Shown here: positions 38,477-52,413 of the stretch, piece by piece
Numbering within the stretch: the first letter of the stretch is position 1
How the letters are laid out: each line of letters begins with the position of its first letter
NCBI GenBank assembly: GCA_904066235.2
Contig: CAJFCV020000001.1
Location: 7,068,001-7,132,000 of the forward strand
Length of the DNA stretch: 64,000 bases
Direction of reading: 5' to 3'
DNA from: Bursaphelenchus xylophilus
Taxonomy: Eukaryota; Nematoda; Chromadorea; Rhabditida; Aphelenchoididae
The notes under the pieces: model-generated
What the model was told of the DNA's origin: nothing
Databases searched by the model: none
The model's input: only the letters and a program-made list of their open reading frames with translations
Translations under genes and position numbers: made by a program

Positions 38477-40119
38477 GCAGGGGTGGTCAGTGGGCCGGGC
38501 CGGCCCGTCACGGGCCGGCCCGGCCCAAACGGGCCGGCCGGGCTCAAAAATGGAAAATTACAAACGGGCCGGGCCCGTCACGGGCCGGGCCGGGCCGCGG
38601 GCCTGGGGTTTTTCCGGCCCGGCCCGGCCCGTCTAAATTACAATGCCAAACCGTTGGCATTCATTGTTTTCGCGCCGGGAAAATTAATTGATGTTGTTAT
38701 AGTTGCTGTTTCTCAAGTTCTAAAACGTTTACAAGTCTATAGTTCCATTATAAAACCACAAAACTATCACATTGATCCTTTACTAGCTATATCAACGCCT
38801 TTTTTGCCTAACAAGGGAAGTACCCGAAGTGCGACGCTCAGATTTTTATAAAAATTGGCATAGATGGAGATTAGAATTTTCTTATTCGATTGCGAACATC
38901 CTAGCTCGCGCTTTGCAGAATCCGCCGAGAAAGAAGGTCCGGAACATCGAAAAAAATCTTCAAATGCCGGCGATTTTCCCTGCAAATTCTCTTGATCTTG
39001 GCATTCCGTTCTAGGAGAAAAATATTTTTTCTCGCAAGAAATTTTTTCTTGATAATGTTCAAGACTATTTTGTTGCTTTTATGTGGAATATGGTGTTATT
39101 TTCACTTTTTTACACTTGATTATAGCGCTATTAATTGGATTGTCGCCATCCGAGGGGTAAAATGTTTCGTCCTTTGACGAATTTATACAGTTTTTCCTCT
39201 GCAGATGGGCAAACCACTCTAATAGTTGCTTTAAATTTGTTTAGGAGACATGCAAACGTTCTAGGAACGTAGTCATAAGGTAAGTGTTACAAACATTTTA
39301 TTTTTTCACTATTTTTCAGTTTATGCCATTTCAGAAACAAAGTAAAGGTCCCAAGGTGTTTCGTCAGTGTTCCGATGGTATACATTCGCTGTTGTTGTTG
39401 TTCAGAATTTGCTCACTGAAAAATAATAAAGTTTTTGTAACACTTACTTTAAGATTATGTTCTTACGCGACCGTAGAACGTTTGCATGTCTCCTAAACAG
39501 CTTTAAAGCAACTATTAGAGTGGTTTGCCCATCTGCAGAGGAAAAACTGTATAAATTCGTCAAAGGACGAAACATTTTACCCCTCGGATGGCGACAATCC
39601 AATTAATAGCGCTATAATCAAGTGTAAAAAAGTGAAAATAACACCATATTCCACATAAAAGCAACAAAATAGTCTTGAACATTATCAAGAAAAATTTCTT
39701 GCGAAAAAAAATATTTTTCTCTTGGAACGGAATGCCAAGATCAAGAGAATTTGCAGGGAAAATCGCCGGCATTTGAAGATTTTTTTCGATGTTCCGGCCC
39801 TTCTTTCTCGGCGGATTCTGCAAAGCGCGAGCTAGGATGTTCGCAATCGAATAAGAAAATTCTAATCTCCATCTATGCCAATTTTTATAAAAATCTGAGC
39901 GTCGCACTTCGGGTACTTCCCTTGTAAGTTTAGATCCCAAGCTTGGGCGCAGTTCGCAGAACCCTCTATAAACGGGCCTGCACGGGCCGGGCCGGGCCAG
40001 GCCCGTCACGGGCCGGGCCGGGCCTGGAAAAAGACTAGACGGGCCGGGCCGGGCCGGTAATTAGACGGGCCGGGCCGCGGGCCGAAAATCGGAAAAATAG
40101 GGTCCGCTGACCACCCCTG
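38477..40119. mobile_element. hAT-type element with GC-rich ends
   Basis: Inverted ends CAGGGGTGGTCAG (from 38477) and CTGACCACCCCTG (to 40119). A perfect 8-base target duplication GGCGCAAG flanks it (38469-38476, 40120-40127). Both subterminal regions (38495-38640 and 39970-40085) are arrays of GGGCCGGGCC-like words in opposite orientation, striking in this AT-rich sequence. No transposase is present. The middle is largely the nested hairpin element. Confidence 0.88.
38811..39925. mobile_element. Near-perfect 1.1-kb hairpin element (ACAAGGG family)
   Basis: The left arm runs from ACAAGGGAAGTACCCGAAGT at 38811 to about 39330, the right arm from about 39410 to 39925. They are inverse complements with only a few differences over some 480 bases, diverging slightly next to a loop of roughly 80-100 bases. 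TA precedes the left end and AA follows the right. The ends and the AGCTCGCGCTTTGCAG motif place it in the 2745-3209 family. Confidence 0.85.
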
Positions 40120-40214
40120 GGCGCAAGATGCATTTTCTTGAAAAAGTTCCTTGATAAAGGCCTTTATAAAGGTACTCCCAGGGTAAAAGGACCGAAGATG
40201 AACTGACTATATGC

Positions 40215-40400
40215 TTTTTGACGTTAATCGTGTTGTTTTGGTTCCTAGTACTGCTTAAAAAGGCATTTTTAACACTTGGTGCTATATACCTGGCACTATT
40301 TAGTAGGAGGTGATAAATTGGCCGCACGGCGGTAATGGTGTTGGTTTGGTGCTTAGTACAGCCAAAAAACAAATTTTTAGCACTTGGTACTATATAGTAC
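40215..40400. repeat. Two-unit tandem repeat, ~110 bases
   Basis: GTTGTTTTGGTTCCTAGTAC then CACTTGGTGCTATATA and GTTGGTTTGGTGCTTAGTAC then CACTTGGTACTATATA are diverged copies about 110 bases apart. Confidence 0.55.
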
Positions 40401-40742
40401 TTGAAATATACCAAATTTGCCAAATTTCATGTTCAGTCAGCACCACAGTTCATGTTCCGTCAGGCACCCCTCAGAAGAAGTATCGTGAAATCCAACTGGG
40501 AATTTTTAAAAAATGCTCGCTAGCTAGGGCGTAGAGCAGCTAATAAAGGGTGATCCTCAACCAGTTTTTTACGCTCTTTCAAATGGTATGTTTCAAGAAA
40601 AAACCAGGGGACGAGGTTTTGCTGAATCCTTGTAAGTCTTCCCTGACCAATCGATGTGGCGTTTCGTCACAAATAGAATTTTTGAGAGGCTCTTTGGCTG
40701 CATGGCTGTTTTTTCTCTTGTCTAGCTGGGGCAAAATCTTGT

Positions 40743-40900
40743 CAGTCTGTCGGGAAAATATCGGCGGGTCGTCGCGGCAAAATGTTTCGTCTCGTCGAAA
40801 AAGGGGTGCAGTCGCGCACCACATCCCCAACCGCGGCTTGCCGTCGCAAAGCGATGATGGGTGATTCCAAGGCGCCCGCCGTTATTTTCCCGACAGGCTG
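40743..40900. mobile_element. CAGTCTGTCGGG MITE, copy 2
   Basis: Ends CAGTCTGTCGGGAAAATA and TATTTTCCCGACAGGCTG, GC-rich interior; same family as 29223-29374. It is 250 bases upstream of the CDC5L start. Confidence 0.72.
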
Positions 40901-41135
40901 ATGTCCTCTGGTCGGAAACTAATGTTTTAAAATTTTCTTTATTTTTTGAGACAGATTTCGTCCACCGAAAATTCTTCTAAAATAATTTTGATATCTAAAG
41001 TCTTGTCGTGAGTCGATAGTGTGTGGACGAAACTTCTATACGGGTCAGGAAATGCGCTGGGTTGACAGAATTTCCGTCTAACATGTTTTACGCGTAAACT
41101 TTACCTTGAACTTTCTGTTCGTTATGCTGTCCTAA

Positions 41136-44189
<3,054 letters not shown>

Positions 44190-44968
44190 TCATCTTATTT
44201 ATTATTATTTACGGGACCATGTTATTTTACGAGTTCCATAAACCTTTTTTTAAGAACAAAAGAGGGCATGGATTGAAGAGCTAGCAGCGACCTGATCTAA
44301 TCCGATCTTATTTAGCGCTTCCATTTCTTTGTCCCTTACAACAAGTGCCCACTCTCGAATGCGAAAGGTCGAGACCGAGGAATCCAAGGTTACGGTCGAG
44401 AGGGGATTTAATTTATGTGATTGACAGTCCGGATGGTTTGTCCAGGAATGGGCGAGCGAGTCATGCCGCAGGTGGCTGTATCGGCACTTGGCGCCCCCCA
44501 CTGTTAGCTGTCCATGGCAGGACACAAAATGTCATTCAGCCGGCGATTGGGCCCAGTCTTTATTCTCTGTCCATTTTTGAGTCGTAATTCATCCTGACCC
44601 GTGCCGTTTCTCTCCTCCGATCAACGCCCATTATAATGGAACAAAACATTTATTTTAATTTCAACAAAATCTAATGATGTCGTTTTGTGGCAATAAAGAC
44701 TTAAATGAATATAATAGAAAGTATCACAGGGAGCGAGGATCAACGTACAAAAAAAATCTGGTTTGAATCGCGACTGTTCGGCTGTCAAAGACCCGTTTAC
44801 TGCTGCGTCACACTGTACAGAATCTTGGCCAGGTTTGTTGTCGGCGGAAAACTACCAAAATACAGTAACCGACTCAAACAGAACCACAAAAATAACGAAA
44901 AGACTTATCATTCTTGTGACTTGGCCAATATAATGGAGAAAATGCGAAGGAGGATAAAACTTTACACA
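44190..44968. other. Convergent 3' flanks of CDC5L and the POU gene
   Basis: 779 bases. On the minus strand AATAAA lies at 44646-44651 (for the POU gene). On the plus strand AATAAA lies near 44692. A 91-residue minus-strand open frame at 44250-44525 has no recognisable motif and is probably chance. Confidence 0.45.
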
Positions 44969-46426
44969 TTAGTACTGGTAACCGTCACTGTGTTCTAGAT
45001 GAGTGGGAAGATGTGTTGTTCCCGAAGAGGGACACTGATTGGAAAGACTCGAATTACTCACATTCTGGCCATATCCGGACATAGCCACCACCGCAGATTG
45101 AAGAACAAGATCAGATCCTGGATAGGGCTGGGGCGTCGTCATTCTCTTTTCCTTTTGTCGGCGGTTACAAAACCATACTCGGACCACCTCCTTCTCCAGT
45201 TGAAGATCATTGGCCACACTTGTTATCTCCTGAGCATTCGGCTTCGGATTCTTTTGGAAGTGGAATTCTAGGCGGCTCTTGATCTGAACTTCGATCGACG
45301 TCCTCTTTTTCCGTCGACGTCCAGCAGCACCACCAAGGCCCACCTTGTCCATGCCCGATCCCATTGAAAGAGATGAAGACTGGTTACTGGCTGCATCGGC
45401 TTCTTCCAACCATTTGAACAGGAGTGGTTTTAGCTTGCACATGTTCTTGAAGGAAAGCTGTAGAGCCTCGAATCGACAGATAGTGGTCTGCGAAAAAACG
45501 TTTCCATAGAGGTTTCCCAGCGCCAGTCCAACATCAGCCTGGGTAAATCCCATTTTGATTCTTTTCTGTTTGAATGTCTTGGCAAAAGCTTCTAGATCTT
45601 CCGAACTAGCTTCTTCTTCCGGGCATCCCGGAATGTTGAGTCCAGCCGAGTCAGGGCGGGCCAATGAGTTGAGTTCTTCATTGGTCATGCATCCATAGAA
45701 TTGAGGCCATTGTTGTTCGATCGCAACGGCCGAAGGCAACTTCTGTATTACGCCTTGATTTTGTTCCGTTTTCACCTCCTGAAGAAAGAAACATGTTACG
45801 TAATAGCGCACAAGGGAAAAATTAAAAATCTTTTTATTTATTTTCTAGCTTCAACGAACGAGGATGATTACCATATTCGATTCGAGAAGCTAACAAACAA
45901 GGAAGATGATTCAAAAATGACTCATATCCGGACTTACCTGAAGATTTGGCAAAACATTGGAAGAGGAAGCCTGATTGTGAATATTGTAGAAGGGAGTCAT
46001 GCATTGAGCATTACTGGTCACCAAAGAACTTGTATCTTGAAATGCCAGATCTTGTTGAACGAGCAGTGGCTGAGATTGAAATTGAGGAGGATAAGAAGCC
46101 ATCCAGTCTTGTTGGAATATAAAGGGATGATAGGCCTGGGTGATGTGGGCAGCACTCGATTGGGATGACATCCAATATCGAGGATCTGTCATCGTCGCCG
46201 TCATGTCGAGCGGCAGTTGTTGTTGGAGGGAGAGATGATGGAGAGCGGAGTTGTTGTCGTCCTGATGGGGCAACGAGGTTTGAACATCCACTCCACTGTC
46301 AATGGTGCCGGTCTCTTCAGGTCGGGAGGCACAAGGACTGCTCTTGATCAAGGGCTGCAGAGTGTCGTTGTAGCATTCCTCAAACTGATTGGTGGCGGAA
46401 GAAACTCTCTGCATGGGGCATATCAT
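44969..46426 (-). CDS. ceh-6: POU class III homeobox transcription factor
   Basis: Sequence-specific regulator of the Brn/CEH-6 group, acting in neurons and excretory or ectodermal cells in other animals. Exons (minus strand): 46426-45938 and 45778-44969 (432 aa). The N-terminal exon is Gln/Ser-rich. The POU-specific domain (about residues 219-293) reads [40 protein letters not shown] and [20 protein letters not shown]. The homeodomain (about 317-376) has [31 protein letters not shown] and [11 protein letters not shown]. The linker and [12 protein letters not shown] favour class III over classes II and IV. TTTTTAG abuts the ATG, so either trans-splicing occurs here or a short upstream coding exon exists. 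Confidence 0.92.
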
Positions 46427-48067
46427 CTAAAAACACGAGAGGAAGGCGGCCAAAATTTTTTCGACGGTTAATGTGAAGGCCTTTTCGTGGAGCACAGTGT
46501 TGGCAGGAGTTGGAGTATTAGTGGTAGAGAGTCTTCCCGTTACCAGACCAGCGACCAGGTCCCGCCCCTTTGGACCCTCCTTTTTGTGGCTGAGGGAGAG
46601 GAAAGGGGGGGGGCGACAACCACTCCTCGCCCTCAACTCTTTCAAACAGCGCTCTCTGATTGGCGGAGGATTCTCGGTCGAGACTGTCAAGTTCCCTTCC
46701 TGTGGCGACGCCTGACAATACCTGTGGCGATCAGCCGATCAATCTCTGCCTTGAGGCCCTTTTTGGAGATTGTTTTTGGGAAGAGCCAGGGAAGAGAACA
46801 GGAAGGCCCTGGCGATTATGCAAATGAGGTGGGGAGAGGGAGAGTTGTTGGCGGCAGTCGGCCTGGTGAGGAGAAGCGTCGTCCGACCTGGCCGAACCTC
46901 TTCCGATGTCGAAGAATGCATGACTTCAAAAAAGGGAAATTCCTTCGGAGACATTTTATGAAATTACTTACAAATACCGTATCACGCTGATATATACGGA
47001 AGCAGAGTTCCTTAAAAATTATAAGGCGATGACTCAAACACTCCCTTTGTTACAGAAATATTTTTGGCTTCGAAGAGGCCGTGCGACATGGATGGGACTT
47101 TATGTTGCCTTTAAGCCTAAAACTTTTTTGGTTCTGTGGAAACCCGGCTTTATTTGTCTTGGAAACAGTGAATGTATTAAAATCAGGGTTTTATTCATGG
47201 AAGCGAAGGATAATGCCATAGGATTTGCAAATGTGGTTTGGGAAGGCTTGAACCCGGTAATTGAATAAACGAACAACTTCTTGCCGCAATCTGGCCACCT
47301 GTTCGCGCTTCCCGCAAGCGGCGCTAAGCCGAGGACCCGCCTATTAAGCACATCTCTATAATCGCTATTAAGTTGTTTATGGCCGGAGAAAGTAATTTCA
47401 TTTAGTCTACCGTACAGTCGGCCAAACGATTCCCACATTAGTTGGGTCGTTGTCACGGCCTCGCCTTCCCCGTGGACCACCTAGGCCGCACAAAGGGAGA
47501 GCGACATGGGACAACTCATCACACCCGGGACTCTCGATTCGATGCCATCTCCTGAATTATTCATGAGATGGCTATGGCTGGAGATGGCGCGCAAAGGTGG
47601 TCCTCCTTCTATTAGTCAGGTGCGAACAACTGATATGTCCGGATTCGAAAAATAAAGTTATTTACTTCTTTTTGTGGACATAGATACGGTAGGCAGACCG
47701 AATAAGTAATGGTTGCAGCAAATATCAGATTTAAAGAAAAATCCGCACAAAATAAACTCGGAGCATAAATAGCAACATATGCCTAGACTTAATTGTAAGG
47801 TCATTCAGAACCTACAGAATCGACTGGAGAGACAACCCTTCTTATATCATCCCGAGTGCATCGACTGAAAAATTCTGGAGAGAAGGCAGGTCCAGCCAAT
47901 AAATATTTAAAACTCGGGAAGAATATTTTAATTGATTATACATGGAGCCGCAATGTAAACGTATGCAAATTCGATCAGCGGAGGGACGAGAATATAGAGA
48001 ACGGAATTTATTTCAAAGTCAAACAAAAACAGTGGAAACGGATGAATGGGACGCAACGAGTAATCTT
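46427..48067. other. POU gene 5' flank
   Basis: 1.6 kb with relatively GC-rich DNA for the first kilobase. It contains two perfect POU octamers, ATGCAAAT at 46818-46825 and 47963-47970. Two short minus-strand open frames (46427-46690, 46739-46954) could be an upstream exon but show no known motif. It is likely regulatory sequence. Confidence 0.45.
46818..46825 (+). promoter_or_regulatory. Octamer ATGCAAAT upstream of POU gene
   Basis: A perfect POU-binding octamer 392 bases upstream of the POU gene ATG. Other copies of the word occur elsewhere (24471 inverted, 43500), so it may be chance. Confidence 0.35.
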
Positions 48068-48920
48068 TTAGAATACCTCCTTCTTCTTCCTCTTCTTGTC
48101 TCGCTTTGACTCTTCCTGTTCTTCCACGAGTTCTTCTTCTTCATGCTCTTCTTTTATTTTTCTTTTATTCTTTTTCTTCTTCTTTCTTTTCTCCTCATTA
48201 TCAGATTCTGTAATCACTTCTTCGACCACTTCCTCATCAGACCGTTTCTTAAAGAGATTTCCCCATTTCTTCATCTTTTCAGCATAATAATCAGAAGCGG
48301 AAATGCTTTTCTCGGTGAAATGTTCTTTGTTTACAGTAATCTCCTCATCATTTTCGACGTCTTTCTTTTGTTTCCTGGACATTTCTTCGGTAGACTTGTC
48401 CTTTCTGTTTCCAAAGATTGCATTCTTATCACGTTCGGACGCCAGAGAGAGATCTTTTCCACGAGTGAACTTGTAACTGCAACGAGACTGTATGGTCTTT
48501 CTCTGTGACTTACTGTATTCTTTTCTTGGAAGACTTGGAAACTGATTGGATGGAGATGGTTTCCCCCTTCTCTGGCTGCTCTTCTTCATTCCCGGAACCA
48601 CTCTTCCCTTGATTCAATTGTTTTAACAAAGCAGCAAAGTCATCATGACAAGCAATCCATTGATCATGTTGTCGTGTTTTGTGATCGGCGCCAAGTCCTA
48701 ACGAGCAAGTTAAGAAGAAAGAGGCGCACTCACCGGCACTTCTGTAATTTGGCTTCAGCTTGATGTTTTCGGAAGCTCCTTGTTCGTTGCGACCAATGCC
48801 TTTACCATCAGTCCATCCCATTTTGGACAATAACTTTTTCCCAATCGTATCTCCATTCCTCCAGCGCACATTCTGGGGATCTACGCTTATTTTTTGCTTC
48901 CTTCGAGGCTCGGCCAACAT
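48068..48920 (-). CDS. PINX1: PINX1, G-patch telomerase and rRNA factor
   Basis: G-patch cofactor of the DHX15/Prp43 helicase in pre-rRNA processing, and a telomerase inhibitor in mammals. Exons (minus strand): 48920-48734, 48697-48514, 48476-48068 (259 aa). The N-terminus MLAEPRRKQKISVDPQNVRW and G-patch KLLSKMGWTDGKGIGRNEQG through LGADHKTRQHDQWIACHDDF are diagnostic. After RIHYKFTRGKDLSL comes the conserved IFGNR motif and a TEKSISASDYYAEKMKKWG helix. The tail is a long run of Lys and Glu (KRKKKKKNKRKIK and similar), suiting the nucleolus. The start lies 143 bases downstream of the stop of MPPE-A on the same strand. Confidence 0.94.
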
Positions 48921-49063
48921 ATTTAACCCTTCAAACGAATTACAGAATGAAAAATACCAATCGTAAAATCAAAGGTATCCGATGAAACAAATCACACAGG
49001 AAACCAACCCTTCATTGGAAAATAATTTTAATACCCGAAATAAATAAAACTACCAAGATCTAG

Positions 49064-50634
49064 CTATTTAAGAGTCAAGACCCATATCTGGGACATGCCC
49101 AACATTTTCATGGGGGCTGTTTGATAAAGGGTACCAGCGGAAACAAGGAGCTTGCTCGGTCCCACATCATATACTCCATACCAAAAAGGAAGGGCCCAAT
49201 ACACATACGGAACGAGAACATAAAATTGGCCGGCATGGGTGTGGCCTGGAATGACGTCGTAAACACGCATATGTGTTGTTCTTACCGGAGACAATCAAAT
49301 CGACCGTCCTGTTGTACTCTCTCGAAGCATTTACAATCTTGGGAGCCGCTGCTGGATTGTGTTCAAGAACCACAATATTGTGGTCTGACTTACACTCGGA
49401 TATCGCTTTCAAATCCATAAAATGGTTCGAAATCCTAAAAGGTATACTTCTAAAGGACCCCGCTTACCCGCTCTTGTTGCTAGAAATGTCATTCAAACCA
49501 ACAAAACACGTGCTTCCAACAACCACAATTCTAAAAAAATAAATTAGTCAATACAAGGACGACCTTACCCGTTCTGCAACACATTTATACCCATCTCTCC
49601 AAAATGAACAACCCAATCACCCCAATTTCCATAGTAATATTCGTGGTTTCCAGTGACAAGAAACGTTCCCAGTCGACTTCGCAGATGTCTCAAAGGTTCA
49701 ACTCGGTCTTTTATCTGCTCCACAGGAGCATCTACTGTGTCCCCGACCAAGAAGATGAGGTCGGGATCAAGTTCATTTACCCGATCGACTACACTTGCGA
49801 TCTGATCCGTATAAACTGATGCCCCTGAATGAAGGTCGCTCAACACAAGTACTCTGATCGAATCGTTCAAAGGATGATTGAGTTGAAAAGAAGTTTTGTG
49901 AACGGTGAGCTTATCACTTGATACCCATTGAACAAAGCAAAGCACAACAGTGAAAGTAATGGTGACCACAACTTGGAATTGATGGTCGTTGATAAATAAA
50001 TGCAGGAGATCACAACGCCACAGCCGACCGGAGTAAACCTTTCCCCAATTAAACAACTGTAAATAGCCATTAAGACAACTGAACTACCTACCTTCAAAAT
50101 GTTGAAAACATAATTAGAATAATAAAACATAACCGAACAGAAAAAGAGGTGCATCCACAGGCCGCAAAAGATATTAAACAGCTCAAACAATGGCCATGGA
50201 ATGTAAGGAAACAAGTAAAACACGTAGGCCATATGGGAACCGGTCATCACGAACAAAAATAAATACAAACACTTCCGTTTAGCGCGTTTCAATTCCTAAA
50301 ATGAGAAATCAAAAACATTTTGTATAACACTTACAGTTCTCGATTTGAATGAAACTAAAGTGAATGGTGGATTGAAGAACGAAAACATGTGCAAGTAGAT
50401 AACCCAACTAAGGTTGGCCATCAACGAAACTAGTTGGAAGATGGAAAACATCCGCTTGGCGTTTCCATATTCATAGCCAGTGATACCGGACAACTAAAAA
50501 TAATCAATAGAAGAATAGTGTAATCTTACGTAATAAAAACTGATCCGGTTAAGTATAAAACGAAAGGTGAAAATCAGAGCAACGATGATAAGCGTAAATT
50601 TGATTGTCTTGCAGATCTCAACGCCTGTACTCAT
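49064..50634 (-). CDS. Membrane metallophosphoesterase A (TMPPE-like)
   Basis: Calcineurin-type metallophosphoesterase with N-terminal membrane helices, resembling the TMPPE family, whose substrate I do not know. Exons (minus strand): 50634-50530, 50493-50335, 50295-50092, 50056-49569, 49530-49468, 49434-49286, 49245-49064 (449 aa). About four or five hydrophobic segments precede the catalytic part. All metal-site motifs are present in order: LSDLHSG, GDTVD, GNHEYYYG, EHNP and SGHTHAGQ, so it should be active. The domain ends with KLLVSAGTLYQTAPMKM. The ATG is preceded by TTATTTTAGGGT. It is a tandem paralogue of the upstream gene at 50850-52293. Confidence 0.88.
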
Positions 50635-50849
50635 ACCCTAAAATAATGAGCGACATCAAAAAGACTAAGGTAATTATAATCTGCGAATCCACACATAAAA
50701 TAACTCCGCCATTATGATGGTAACTGTTTTATCAGAGGTAAAAACAAACAATCTTATAAAGATATATTTTACTTTCACAGTCCAAGAAGTAGGTAAAGTC
50801 AGACCAATTTAACAAACGTGCGAATACTTACACGCAATCATAACTTGCA

Positions 50850-52293
50850 TCAGGGCGCCCGTAATCTGATCAAAGGAATTTCGCACAACTGCCACATTTT
50901 AACTGGGGGACCCCAGTAATTGACACCGGCGGACACGAATACTTGAGTCTTCGTGAGTACGTCTTGATAAAGGCCATGAAGGAAACTGTTCCCGAGATAG
51001 GCAACTGGCCAAAGGACATAGAGTTGGCCAGCATGCGTATGACCTAAACTACGATGACTTTTTGGTGTGAGACAACGCACCTGAGAGGATCAGATCTGCC
51101 TTATTCGGCAAGAGTTTCATAATCTGAATAGCAGCATTGGGTTGATGTGCAAGGACCACTAAAGTGTGATTGTCGGGACACTCTTTAAATGCCTTTCCCG
51201 GGTCCATCGAATGACCTAAAACCATTCAAACTCAAACGATTTCTCCAACATTACCTTCAATAAACAGTTTTCGTGTATGGTAGTCATCGACCCCAGCAAT
51301 GCAGAGTCCTTCCTTCACTACTCTGTTCTCATTATGCAAAACATTAAAACTCAAATTCTTTCTGAAGAAGTTTAACCAATTGTCAACATCGTCGTGATAA
51401 TATTCGTGATTCCCTGTTGCGTAATACACTCCGTATTTCGTCTTTAAATTTGCCAATTCCACGGCAACATCATCTAAATTATATACAAATCCATCCACAA
51501 GGTCCCCGGAAATAGCCACTGCATCCACAGCAAGGCTGTTGACAATGTCCACTATTTGTTTCACACGGTGTTTATGAACTGTGGGGCCGATGTGGACATC
51601 CGTTATTAATGCAATTGTAAAACCATCCGCACTTTTGGGTAATGTTTTGAGTTGGACCTCTACTTCGTAAACCTATAAAAATTATAAATACTTGAGAAGG
51701 GTTTACATTAATGTCGCTTCGAGTCGACAACACTCCATAAAAAGTCAGCAGGACAGACAAGCAGACAGCAATCCCTGTATGAAGACTTTTTGAAGTTAAA
51801 ATTGGATGCTGAAGTCGATGAGGTAGAATCCAGTAAACGATGTGCTCCCCCAAAGTAAACCCAATCGAAAATATCATGAGATGGATGAAGAAGGCGACAG
51901 AAAGGAAGCTGAACCAGCTTGGATTAACACAAACGTTATTCTCACCATAATAAAGCAATCCCTGGGATCTCTTCTGTCCTCACGTAGTGCCCAATATAAG
52001 CCAAGTGAGCGCACCCAATTATAAAAAAATAGATAAACTTCAGAATAGTATCATTGGTTTGACAAAACTTTTGCAAGAATCTGAAAGGAGTGACTTTAAT
52101 GCCATGGAACCTACAACTTATATCTGTAATGAAAGAAAAGATACGAAGCCAATGCCATGAAGAACTGAATATTCAGCAATTCGTAGATGCGGAACACTTG
52201 AGCATGTTTACTTCCTGTGGCTATACACCTCAAGACCAGAAAAAGGGCTTGGAAAAGCAAAAAGAATATAAACCAACGCCCAAGGAAACCCAT
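50850..52293 (-). CDS. Membrane metallophosphoesterase B (TMPPE-like)
   Basis: Second member of the tandem pair. Exons (minus strand): 52293-52118, 52080-51946, 51908-51707, 51672-51255, 51215-51081, 51043-50850 (419 aa). Hydrophobic segments such as WFIFFLLFQALFLVL, FIYFFIIG and GIAVCLSVLLTFYGVL indicate several membrane helices. Motifs LITDVHIG, GDLVDG, GNHEYYHD, LAHQP and SGHTHAGQLY are intact. It is well diverged from MPPE-A outside the motifs and its introns differ, so the duplication is old. ATG 52293 follows GTCGTTTAGAAGCG. SEC5 ends 120 bases upstream, MPPE-A begins 215 bases downstream. Confidence 0.88.
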
Positions 52294-52393
52294 CGCTTCT
52301 AAACGACGTCAATACATATAGTAGGATCACACAGTTCAAGTAGATCCGGAAAACAAATCCGTTTCCGAAATATCGCAATCAGACAACCATTAG

Positions 52394-52399
52394 TTTATT
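52394..52399 (-). terminator. Poly(A) signal of SEC5
   Basis: AATAAA on the minus strand, 15 bases after the SEC5 stop and about 100 bases upstream of the acceptor-like GTCGTTTAG before MPPE-B, a spacing typical of nematode operons. Confidence 0.65.
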
Positions 52400-52413
52400 G
52401 TAAATATGTAACA

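Noticed and set aside
38417..38851. Gly/Pro/Arg-rich open frame next to SGT1
   Set aside because: Produced by the GC-rich subterminal repeat of the hAT-type element; it crosses the element boundary.
39053..39177. Short hydrophobic peptide encoded in both arms of the hairpin element
   Set aside because: Present only because the arms are inverse copies; no start context or splice partners.
44250..44525. 91-residue minus-strand open frame between CDC5L and the POU gene
   Set aside because: No recognisable motif, overlapping frames on both strands, and it lies in 3' flanking DNA.
46427..46954. Upstream coding exon of the POU gene
   Set aside because: Open frames exist, but neither resembles POU III N-termini and the acceptor abutting ATG 46426 is explained by trans-splicing; left open, not called.
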